64,000 nucleotides of DNA, from contig NC_081410.1 of NCBI RefSeq assembly GCF_030272615.1, positions 112,089,433 to 112,153,432 on the forward strand, written 5' to 3'. The translations under genes and the position numbers were made by a program. Below are positions 56,267 to 64,000 of the stretch, in pieces. The stretch's first letter is position 1. Each line of letters begins with the position of its first letter. The DNA comes from Cryptomeria japonica. Its lineage: Eukaryota; Streptophyta; Pinopsida; Cupressales; Cupressaceae. Below the pieces are notes generated by a model. It had not been told where the DNA came from, searched no databases, and was given only the letters and a program-made list of their open reading frames with translations.

Positions 56267-58352
56267 GAGTCGATGGGCTTTTTTAGGATTTGGCAAATTT
56301 TTTATGCTGAGAGGCGTAAATCTGCAATCAGAGGCATCTGTGTCAATAAAAACTCTGTCAGCAATATCGATTTCATTTTGAAATCATAGCCGTCTGTTAA
56401 AAAGGGGAATGCACATTGTAAATTATAATATTAAACTCCGCGAATAAAGGCGACGACATTCCAAAGTGCACTCATAAAAAGGAAGCTGATAAATTTTTAC
56501 CTTCGTTGTTATGCTGATCTCATCTTAATTAGTTATCTAACTGAACAAGATTATGCAAAACCATTACCATATGGATAAAGTTTCGAACTTGCATTATATT
56601 GCTGAAGCAAGCAACATTAAAAATCTTCAAACTACATGATATCAGGTGCGAAACATTTTTTCCCCTCCCTAACTTTTTTGAAAAACATTAGTAGATATTT
56701 CAATGCTCTTTTCTGATTTCAGCAGATGTCTGTTATTGCTTTGAATTGCTTACTACGAAAGCTCAAACTATTTGACTCTAAATTAAATTGTACTATAATA
56801 TTAAAACATTTACCAAATTTAACCCGTACCTTAACAATACCCCTAAACATGATCCAAAGTAAACCAATTCAATCACAACCATTACTAATTATATTTAAAT
56901 TATTTTATTACCAAACCTAACTCTAATTTTACACCTAATAAAAAACATGCCACTAAAAATATTATTAAATTATAGAAACCTAAAGTAAGTTACACCCTAA
57001 TCCTAAGAATAAATCAAATTGAACCATATCCCATATAAATGTGTACACCTAAACCTAATTAAACATTAAAAAAATCAACCTTTACTTCTAAACCTAATTG
57101 AACACCATAATAGAACTAAAAACTATCCATAATGTTTCTTTATTTAATTTATTTTTCTTACATATTCAAATTCTAAATCCCACTAGCTTATATATCTTAA
57201 CTTCAATCTATATAAAGTACGCCGAGAGTATCGAGGATTTTTTTTCCCTTTTGCAATTTTTTTAATAAAAATTCATAAGCCTATACCTGGAATTTATTTC
57301 TAGATATTTATGAAAAAAATTTGTTGGGATTTTTTGGAGGTGGATTTGTTCGAGGGTTTGCAATGCGAATTTATTTTTCGTGGCAGCAATTTTCGAGTGT
57401 TTGAAAATTGTGTTTCCCGGTTTGTGGATTTTTTTTTTTAATTCTGTGTTTTTTTCGAGCCGTGTTCTTCTGTGCTAGGTGCGAAAATTTCGGCTAGGGC
57501 GCACAATTTGTATTTTTTCGTGGCTGCAACTTCTGATTTTTTCAGCTTGTGGTCGCCTTTCTGAGGTTGTGTGAGGAGGTGTTAGCGGTTTTTGCTTGTG
57601 TTGGAGTATTTTTTGGCGGCGGCGATGTGTTTTATTTTCGCACATTTGCATTCCACTCAACGAGTTTCAATTTTGCGATTTTCTCGCGATTTTATTTTTC
57701 GGGATTCCATTTTCTCATGTGCGACCTTTGTTTTGCCCTCTGTGATTGTGCTCGACCCATGTTCAAGATTTCGTTTATGCGCCATGTCTTGTGTGACCTT
57801 TGGTTTTCATGCTTGCTCGACAAGGTTTTTGGTGCCCTTTTCTCCTTGTTTTTTCTGCGTGCACGATTTCATTTCCATACTCTTTCTGTGTTCATGGCGT
57901 TTGTCGTGTTTAACCCTATGACTAGGGTATCGTAGATGTTGTACGACGTAAAGTTCTGCATATTCTGCAATTCAGGTTTTTGGCAGAATTGTTTTTTTTT
58001 GGACGAGTTTTTTTCCTTGAAATAAAATTATGTTTGGGTTTTTTATAATTTTTTGTCCCTAAAAAAATAATTATTTGTTAGGTTTTAAATTTTTTTTCCA
58101 TAAAAATTATTCGTCAGGTTTTTATGATTTTTCCCTTTAAAAAAATATATTTTGGTTTTTTTTGATTTTTCTCCACAAAAAATCATTGAACAGTTTTGCT
58201 TGTTTTTTTCCTCAAAAATCAGGAAGTGATGTTTTACCACGTGATGTATTTTTGCTGCGTGATGTTTGGTGTTTTACTGCGTGATGTATTTTTGCTGCGT
58301 GATGTTTGGTGTTTTACCGCGTGATGTTTGGGATTTTACTGCGCGACATTTC
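56267..58352 (+). other. Leader and interior of the CAAAA element, no gene recognised
   Basis: Two kilobases with no retroelement domain. From about 57240 the strand is strongly T-rich (TTTTTTCGTGG, GATTTTTCCC runs), giving misleading Phe/Cys-rich frames at 57549-57935 and 57592-57921. It ends in a 40-base tandem repeat just before the next insertion. Confidence 0.55.
58231..58332. repeat. 40-base tandem repeat
   Basis: GTTTTAC[CT][AG]CGTGATGTA followed by TTTTTGCTGCGTGATGTTTGGT recurs at 58231, 58271 and (partial) 58311. The core word GCGTGATG appears five times. It ends 20 bases before the LTR at 58353. Confidence 0.9.
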
Positions 58353-58616
58353 TGAAAAATAAATTGAATGAATGATTACATTGAACGATATACACACGTA
58401 TATATAGAGGTTACAAGACGATGTTCTATAATTAGGACATAACGTTAAAGTAAAAGATTAAAGAGCTAAAAGCTAAATTAAGCTTAAAAGCTAATTAACT
58501 AAAAAGAAAAAGCTAAATGCTAAATAAAGCTTAAAAGCTAATTAACTAAAAAGCTAAATGACCAGTAAACAAGGAACTAATTATAGGTGACTAAAATATA
58601 ATTAAATATTCTAATA
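58353..58616 (-). repeat. 3' LTR of the inner minus-strand copia element (264 bp)
   Basis: On the minus strand it reads TATTAGAATATTTAATTA...TTTATTTTTCA, sharing TATTA start, TTTTTCA end, TAGCTTTTAAGCTT words and GAACA[CT]CGTCTTGTAA with the LTRs at 55997 and 61989. The preceding 5 bases are ATTTC; no matching copy was located on the far side. Confidence 0.8.
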
Positions 58617-58630
58617 CCCTCCTTTAATGG
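58617..58630 (-). other. Polypurine tract of the inner copia element
   Basis: The minus strand reads TGACCATTAAAGGAGGG up to the LTR start TATTAG. Confidence 0.85.
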
Positions 58631-58639
58631 TCATGCTAT

Positions 58640-59771
58640 CTATCACACACCAAGCTGCCCTCTAAATTTGAGAAATTTGCCGGGCTCAAGAACTTGGTGA
58701 GGATATCTGCAGTCTGATCTTCTGTAGGAATGTACTGCAGTATCATTGATCCATCTTCATAGTCGATGCCCTCCTTCTGTGAAAACCCTTTTGCCACCAA
58801 CCGAGCCTTGTAATTATCAAGACTTCCATCAGCTTTATACTTGACTTGACTTTAAACACCCATTTGCAGCCAATGGGCTTCTTTCCTGGAGGAAGATCAG
58901 ACAATACCCAAGTGTTGTTTTTCAGAAGACTATGTTGCTCCGCTACCATAGCCTTTTCCCATTCAGGTACACCTTTTAGCCTCTGTATATGTTTGAGGCT
59001 CATAAATACTTGAATGTTGGCCATAAGAGCAAAATTAATTGTGTGTTGTTGGCTCTTAGCTCTAACGGATCTACCCTCAATGAGCTCATCATTATGAAGA
59101 TCACCAATGGTCTTGGCCCACCACTTAGGCCGAAGAGTAGGAGTACCAACATTTGCTGCAGGATGAAGAGTGCCTGGAATATCTGGAGCAAGCTCCTCTG
59201 GATGTGGATCGTGAAGATCTTGAGGAAAGTCAGGGGGTGCAATGTCATGCCTGGGAGACCCCACAACTTCAAAGTCAACTAAATCCCTCCCATCAAGTGG
59301 AGCTAAGGGAAGACGAAAACCCATACTTACAGCCTTTGGAGGGTGATCCTCAATGCTCAAATCAGGAGAGGAAGGCTGAAAAGGCCCTCTTTCTTCATCA
59401 AATACTACATCTCGACTGAATATGAGGTGATTAGTGTCTATATCAACCAACCGATATGCCTTGTGGTTGTCACTGTAGCCGATGAACATCAATTTCTGAC
59501 TCTTTGGATCTAGTTTGGTGCGCGTGGCATCTAGAATCCAAACATAAGCTGTAGAGCCAAAAACTTTCAAATGACTGATTTTGGGCTTCCTGCCAGACCA
59601 AGCTTCCACTGGAGTCATCTTCTTAATGACCTTTGTGGGAGACCGGTTCAGAAGGTAGATTGCAGTGAAGACCGCTTCCGCCCAAAAGTGTTTTGGAACA
59701 TTTCTATGCTCCAACATAGATCGAGCCATCTCAGTGACTGTACAGTTCCTGCGCTCAACAACACCGTTCTG
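58640..59771 (-). pseudogene. Inner copia integrase C-terminus, RT N-terminus and fused RNase H end
   Basis: After an in-frame TAG inside TP-QNGVVERRN (normally TPQQNG), the frame 58743-59729 continues with ARSMLEHRNVPKHFWAEAV, the LKVFGSTAYVW and IFSRDVVFDE segments, then RT: WEKAMVAEQHSLLKNNTW and GKKPIGCKWVFKVK. After a frameshift, QKEGIDYEDG runs directly into LQYIPTEDQTADILTKFL and FRGQLGV at 58740-58645, which is the RNase H C-terminus. So most of RT and RNase H, including the YVDD site, is missing through an in-frame deletion near 58740. Confidence 0.88.
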
Positions 59772-60830
59772 CTATGGTGTGTAAGGTGTGGTAAGCTGAT
59801 GCTTAATGCCATGTGATGCACAAAAGTTGGTGAACTCTGTAGAACAAAATTCCCCTCCATTGTCGGACCGAAGAGTGACTATCTGACAGCTAGACTCTTT
59901 TTCCACTAAGGCCTTAAACGTTTGAAACATGGTGAACACCTCTGATTTCTGCTTAAGAAAATAAACCCACATGCGTTTGCTGAAATCATCATCAAATAAT
60001 AGAAAATACCTGCATCCAGTGACTGATGGAGTGTTCATGGAACCACAGATGTCTGCATGAATGTGTTGCAAGACCTTGGATGCTCTCCAAGCATCTCCAT
60101 CTGAAAACGGAGTCCTATGCTGCTTTCCAGCTTGACACGCTCCGCAAACTCCATGATTCTGAGTTTGAATCTCAGGTAATCCTATGACTAGATCCTCTCG
60201 AACCAACTGAGAGAGATAGTGGACATTGAGATGCCCATATCGCTGATGCCAAAGAGTGCTGATGGAAGTACTCCTAGCTGCCATGGTGAGCTCCTGAGAA
60301 CCAGTAGAATCAACAAGTCTATAAAGACCATGATCCTCAATACCAACTGCAACTATAGTGCGAGTCTCCCTGTCAACAATGCTGCACTTGTGCAACCCGA
60401 AGACGACATCTAGCTGTGGTGAATGCTGCATAATTTGACTGACTGACATTAGATTGAGCTTCATACCAGGTACAAAGTATATATTGAGGAATATTAAATC
60501 CCTCCCACCAGATGAAATCCGAACGTTGCCCTTGCCGACAACAGTATACTCTTCACCTCCACCAAAGATCACTGAATTAGTCAAAGGCATGTACTCTGTA
60601 AACCAATCCCGACGATGTGTGAAATGTTGAGAGGCTCCAGAGTCAATGTACCAGGCTGATGATTGAACATCATCAGAGGAGGTTTGGGCCATGAATGCAT
60701 AGAAGGCATATTCGTTCTGATCAGGATGCGTGGCAGAATCTGCTTGGACCCTCCCTGTTTGGATTGCTGGGATACTATCAATTTCCGGCAATCTTTCACC
60801 AAATGGCCATATATATGACAGTAGGAACAC
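59772..60830 (-). pseudogene. Inner copia protease and integrase core
   Basis: An open frame of about 350 codons: protease AWYIDSGASQHFTHRRDWF, then GAG-pre-integrase (LWHQRYGHLNVHYLSQL ... CGACQAGKQ) and integrase with HADICGSMNTPS (first Asp), LRSDNGGEFCS (second Asp). It stops at TPYTP*, just before the segment with the catalytic Glu (QNGVVERRN), which lies in the next feature. The domains are well preserved, so this copy is younger than the host copia. Confidence 0.92.
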
Positions 60831-61561
60831 TGTGAGCTCTTCTTTTTGGAAGACTGCTGAGGTTGACCTTGACCTTGTCCTTTCTATTGGAAGGATGGAG
60901 CTTTACCCTTGTACTTATGCGAAGTTGAGGCTGTGAAAGCCTGTTCAGTGGATGAACTAGCGCTGCTTCCAAACTGTTGCTTCCATCGAACTTGTTGGAG
61001 CAGCTTGTTGCAAAGATCAGGAAACTTCAAATCAACACTAGTAGAGGAGATATTGAGCGTACCAATGAAATGCTCGTAGGATCTGGGAAGGCTTTTCAAC
61101 GTGATCACTACCATATCCTATTCCACCATGGTTCGGCCTATAGCTTCTAACTAATCATGGATGTCCTTGATCTTCGTAAGATGTGCCTGGATAGATGACT
61201 TCTCATCCATCATGATAGAAAACAACATATTCTTCAGAAAGAAAGCTCGGCTCTTGTCAGACGTTTCATGAAGATCCTTCAAAAGATCCCAGATCTCTTT
61301 TGCTGTTTTACCTGAAAGCACCTGTGGGAGTTGATCATCTGTGACAGAGAGTTTGATAAGCATGAGAGCCTCTCGATTCTTCACATCATGTTTGTCTTGA
61401 TCATCACCTGCTGTTGTAGGACGAGATTCCTTGCCCAAAACAAGCTGATCAAGGCAATGATACTCAAAGATGGTAAGCATACGCTGTTTCCAGGTGTTGT
61501 AGTTGCGGCCGTTGAACTTCTGACTGTGTTCCAACATGATGTTGGTTAATGATGCCATCAC
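60780..61561 (-). pseudogene. Inner copia gag with zinc knuckle
   Basis: Starts MMASLTNIMLEHSQKFNGR and shows copia gag signatures (NYNTWKQRML, AKEIWDLLKDLHE, IQAHLTKIKDIHD, VITLKSLPRSYEHF). Stops lie near 61150 and 61115-61120, and again near 60882. A CCHC knuckle CSYCHIYGHLVKDC lies at about 60790-60832, overlapping in another frame the start of the protease frame. Confidence 0.9.
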
Positions 61562-61820
61562 ATAAATTGAGGTTGATCGAGGTTAGCTAAGTGAAAGCAA
61601 GAGACAGAAGAATCTGATTTAAAAAAAAAAATCAGAATAGAAACAGCTGCTGAAAAAACTGAAACCCTATAGGAGAATTTTGGCACGAATTCCAAGGCAC
61701 GAATTTCGAGGTTTGGAAGAAACCCCAAAATTAAAATTTTCTGCACACTTAAAACAGCATAAATGGTATCCTTCTTATATAATTCACGTGTGCCAGTTCT
61801 AAAATTCGTGTGTGAAGGTT
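61562..61820 (-). promoter_or_regulatory. Leader upstream of gag with a TATA box and G-box, no LTR
   Basis: On the minus strand CACACGTGAATTATATAAGAAGG (plus 61770-61792; key words CACGTG and TATATAA) lies about 210 bases before the gag ATG. Words of the type AATTCGTG recur at 61686, 61700 and 61803. The family LTR and primer site expected here are absent, so this may be a replaced or recombined 5' end. Promoter activity is inference. Confidence 0.4.
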
Positions 61821-61976
61821 GCATCATGCATCAATCATTCGGAATCAGCTATTCTTGGTCATCACCACTTTGTAGATCCTGGGAGAGTCTTCGTAGCAGC
61901 AGAGTGTTCTTTGCATTGCATTTATGATCAAAAGACTTGCAGTGTCTTCGTCGGGTACTTAGTTGATACAATGACC
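61821..61976 (+). other. Remaining 3' interior of the CAAAA element
   Basis: Plus-strand sequence leading to the polypurine tract, with no coding signature. It is what is left of the plus element after the inner insertion. Confidence 0.5.
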
Positions 61977-61988
61977 ATTAAGGGAGGG
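61977..61988 (+). other. Polypurine tract of the CAAAA element
   Basis: ATTAAGGGAGGG abuts the 3' LTR start TATTACAATAATT. The preceding ATGACC is shared with the inner minus-strand element. Confidence 0.9.
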
Positions 61989-62260
61989 TATTACAATAAT
62001 TAATTCTTTTAGTCAGTTACTTTCTTTTGTGGTTCTATTAATGGTCATTTAGTTAGTCATTAGTCAACTATTGCTTCTTTTATAAGAATGCATAGTTTGC
62101 TTTTTAGTTTTAAGCTTTTTAGCTTTATTTAGTATTTCAAGCTTTAGTTTAATGGTTCATTCTTTTTAGAACACCGTCTTGTAATTCATTTACATACACT
62201 TGTATATTCGTTATTAGTTAATTCAAGATGATCCGATTATTTTGAACAATCAATTTTTCA
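61989..62260 (+). repeat. 3' LTR of the CAAAA element (272 bp)
   Basis: Partner of 55997-56254, about 14 bases longer through an extra TAGTTTTAAGCTTTT unit near 62105. It ends CAATTTTTCA and is followed by the CAAAA duplication. Confidence 0.92.
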
Positions 62261-62265
62261 CAAAA

Positions 62266-62694
62266 GTGTCTTATTTTGATGATTTGAGAGTTGATCTATA
62301 TGTTTTTGTGCCTTTCTAAGCACAATGGTAGGGTTTGTTTTTATCCAAATGCTTTGAAATTGTAGTTAGCTTCTGGATCTGGTAACCACATCCCAACTTT
62401 AAAATGTCATAGATTTGGTCTCAAATGTCCAATTTGGAGGAAACGAAAGGTGAAATTGACTTTCTTGAAACCCATGAACTCAATGGTGAGTTCGGATCTG
62501 CGCAAGCAAGTTCTAATTTTGACCTGCAATACAAAGTCACAAATAGGAAAACCCTCAAATTTGGTATTTTAGTCAACTTTTTTTGATTCTCCAGAGCATC
62601 ATTTAATGCAAGATAAGAGCATACTCAACTTTTCAAGATTTACTAAGATTTGCAACCTAGATCTCTCAAAAAGATTAGCAAGAAACAATCCCAC
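62266..62694 (-). other. 5' leader of the CACAT element
   Basis: Between the nested insertion and the primer site. No gag start is readable on the minus strand, and I see no other feature. Confidence 0.5.
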
Positions 62695-62708
62695 AAGTTC
62701 TGATACCA
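62695..62708 (-). other. Primer binding site of the CACAT element
   Basis: The minus strand reads TGGTATCAGAACTT directly after the LTR end CTTACA: the initiator-Met site with one change in its first 12 bases (GAAC for GAGC). Confidence 0.88.
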
Positions 62709-63038
62709 TGTAAGAGCTGGTATAGAATGCTGTATACTATGCAAGATTTGGTTGAATATTATAGCCACCCATACACTTAATGAAAGCACAAGAGAGATAA
62801 ACTACGAATTAATAGTACTATTCTATCAAAGGATGCAAATGATAGATTAAAATGGATTGAGATTACAAAAGAGACTCCTTGATTATATAGGCCAAGGTGA
62901 ACATAGAATTGCATAAGATTATGACATGCGTTCTAATCTTATGACTTGAGACTTAAAGTCATAACAGTACACTTAAAGTGATAACTACCCTATGTGTGCT
63001 GAACACATAGGGTAAAACACCCATTTCAACTACCATCA
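62709..63038 (-). repeat. 5' LTR of the CACAT element (330 bp)
   Basis: Aligns with 52689-53037, with scattered substitutions and small indels. TATATAATC on the minus strand (plus 62883-62891) corresponds to the TATA box of the partner. It ends TACCATCA and is followed by CACAT. Confidence 0.9.
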
Positions 63039-63043
63039 CACAT

Positions 63044-63361
63044 ACATCTACATGAACGAGCTAAAGAATGGTTGCTACTGTAAGCCCCTGCATCACATCA
63101 TCATCTTCAAAAGAAAGCATTCGGCTAGGTCTAGGTGCAATACTATTTCAGATTAAGCGCATATGCAAGCATATGAAGAGGGGTGTTCATTGTGTTCCAC
63201 CTCTTTGTGACAATAGGCCTGATATGCAATCCAGGATCCTTGTTACGAATTGCTTGCTTCATTTGATGAAGCATACTATCAAAAGTCTCCTAGATCTCTC
63301 CAAGGCTAGGAGAGTTTGTATCTCTCCAAAGCTAGGACAGTTTGTATCTTCATATCAGTTT
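63044..63361 (-). other. Possible continuation of the host copia integrase, then unrecognised DNA
   Basis: Just outside the CACAT duplication the minus strand reads LVHVDVC (about 63047-63067), the first-Asp motif of copia integrase, which fits the NARYFLLFADDF piece at 52640. Beyond about 63070 I cannot follow the element. A plus frame 63068-63481 has no family signature. Confidence 0.4.
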
Positions 63362-63567
63362 ACCCCCACAACTGGTGATATGATAGAGCAAATATACCTG
63401 CAAGCAACATTTAAAATCAAAACTTTTAAAATAAAAAATGATGACATTAACACTATTAATAATGACCCCCACAATTGGTGATATGATAGAGCAAATATAC
63501 CTGCAAGCAACATTTAAAATCAAAACTTTTAAAATAAAAAATGATGACATTAACACTATTAATAATA
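63362..63567. repeat. 103-base tandem duplication
   Basis: ACCCCCACAA[CT]TGGTGATATG begins at 63362 and at 63465. The two units are nearly identical over their full 103 bases, and the 3' end (AAAATCAAAACTTTTAAAAT) is AT-rich. It appears recent. Confidence 0.95.
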
Positions 63568-63723
63568 AAATCTTTAAAATGAAAATTTTAAAATACAAAG
63601 TAAAACAAAGTACAAACTCAATTTTTTTTAATTTTCTTACTTGATATTGGATCACCAAATGTCATTAAGTACTCTTTCTCTCACCACCTTCCCTTCTTCT
63701 GTCTTTGATGGAGCTTACTTTTT

Positions 63724-64000
63724 TCAATCTCCACACACAATCATGGATTGTAGAGCATCCTGCACCTTCAACATCCTCTGCAACAAAATAAAATAGCTAG
63801 CATATCTAGTCTCAATTGGTTTGAGGAATCCTTTCTTTGAATAAGACAAGGATAGTGCAAGTGAAGTGTGATGGTTAATACAAACATTTGTATGTTTCTC
63901 AGAACAATCAATAGCTCTAAGAAAGTATGAACCAGCAGGGTATGTAACAATGATATTAATAAGTGGCCTATGTTGAATATCAGTGTACCCATCCATGACA
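63724..64000 (-). pseudogene. hAT-type (DUF659) transposase fragment, internally deleted, running off the window
   Basis: The minus frame reads MDGYTDIQHRPLINIIVTYP and AGSYFLRAIDCSEK, the DUF659 region of plant hAT-like transposases (usual DGWTD-x2-RPLINF and GTYFLKAIDAS). About 20 residues later it continues with KPIETRYASYFILLQRML and DALQSMIV, which in full-length proteins lies well over 100 residues further on, after the conserved VVTDNA segment. So the middle of the catalytic domain is missing without loss of frame. The N-terminal part is beyond 64000. Confidence 0.75.

Larger units (their letters stand above)
58353..61800 (-). mobile_element. Minus-strand copia element nested in its own family, internally deleted and lacking a visible 5' LTR
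   Basis: A 3' LTR (58353-58616) and polypurine tract are followed on the minus strand by gag, zinc knuckle, protease, integrase and part of RT. The LTR and the ATGACCATTAA[AG]GGAGGG tract match those of the surrounding plus-strand element in layout, so they are one family. The centre of RT to RNase H is deleted, and no matching LTR or primer site precedes gag. The right boundary is approximate. Confidence 0.75.
55997..62260 (+). mobile_element. Plus-strand copia-type element nested in the CACAT element (TSD CAAAA)
   Basis: LTRs 55997-56254 and 61989-62260 start TATTACAATAATTAAT and end CAATTTTT..TCA, with CAAAA at 55992-55996 and 62261-62265. A perfect primer site follows the left LTR and a polypurine tract precedes the right one, both in plus sense. 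The interior lacks a plus-strand gag-pol; instead it holds a minus-strand element of the same family. The LTR begins with TA rather than the usual TG. Confidence 0.92.
52689..63038 (-). mobile_element. Minus-strand copia-type element (TSD CACAT) carrying nested insertions
   Basis: LTRs 52689-53037 and 62709-63038 align over their length (TGTAAGAG[CT]TGGTATAGAATG to TACCA[AT]CA), with CACAT at 52684-52688 and 63039-63043. A primer site touches the right LTR and a polypurine tract the left one, giving minus orientation. Its own interior is only 53038-55996 and 62261-62708; the rest is the nested plus-strand element. It keeps gag and protease remnants but no RT or integrase. Confidence 0.9.

Noticed and set aside
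56255-56290. tRNA-like sequence TGGTATCAGAGC
   Set aside because: It is the complement of a tRNA 3' end at an LTR edge (a primer site); no cloverleaf surrounds it. No tRNA or rRNA gene was found in the window.
57549-57935. Two overlapping Phe/Cys-rich plus-strand ORFs
   Set aside because: They arise from T-rich leader sequence of the nested element and show no domain or conserved motif.
58353-62260. LTRs at 58353-58616 and 61989-62260 as one element
   Set aside because: They are in opposite orientation (minus and plus), each with its own polypurine tract, and only the plus-strand pair 55997/61989 has a matching duplication.

Overview
This is a stretch of a plant nuclear genome. Its one clear cellular gene is a plant GYF-domain protein of the EXA1/PSIG1 type, in canonical GT-AG exons, set among LTR retrotransposons with plant-type primer sites. 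An 8.2 kb first intron, a last visible intron of at least 20 kb, old and diverged LTR pairs, solo LTRs and deep nesting suggest a large, slowly purged genome such as a conifer or other gymnosperm. That last point is inference; nothing here names a species.

Layout. 1-7124: a minus-strand Ty3/gypsy element cut by the window edge. It carries one long ORF (retropepsin, then a G-patch-like segment) and no reverse transcriptase or integrase. 7125-10396: AT microsatellites, a 1.5 kb solo LTR and an unrecognised 212-residue ORF. 10397-17780: a complete but decayed minus-strand Ty1/copia element with 1.5 kb LTRs and target duplication TTTAT. 17786-22330: featureless DNA, then a dynamin-related (DRP4-like) pseudogene split mid-exon by a solo LTR with duplication GATAC. 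23131-24600: a small rearranged element with three copies of one terminal repeat, two forming a long hairpin, flanked by GAAAC. 27014-27775: a probable isolated LTR.

29342-43611: the GYF-domain gene on the plus strand, seven exons giving 1,689 codons, with an eIF4E-binding type motif (Y-X4-L-L) at residue 312 and a GYF domain near residues 607-665. Reading frame and splice phase close perfectly across all six introns. The C-terminal exons are not in the window.

44090-63043 looks like the gene's seventh intron and is a nest of retrotransposons resolved here by matching target duplications. A decayed minus-strand copia pol (host) is interrupted by a plus-strand element (44937-49079, TGAGT), a solo LTR (49139-51101, TCCAT) and a minus-strand element (52689-63038, CACAT). 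The last holds a plus-strand element (55997-62260, CAAAA), which holds an internally deleted minus-strand copia relative (58353 to about 61800). The window ends in a tandem duplication and a deleted hAT/DUF659 transposase fragment.

Nothing suggests a bacterial, viral or CRISPR-like system. The most unusual items are the protease/G-patch-only gypsy element, the hairpin-forming element at 23131-24600, and the five-layer nest inside or beside a translation-regulator gene.
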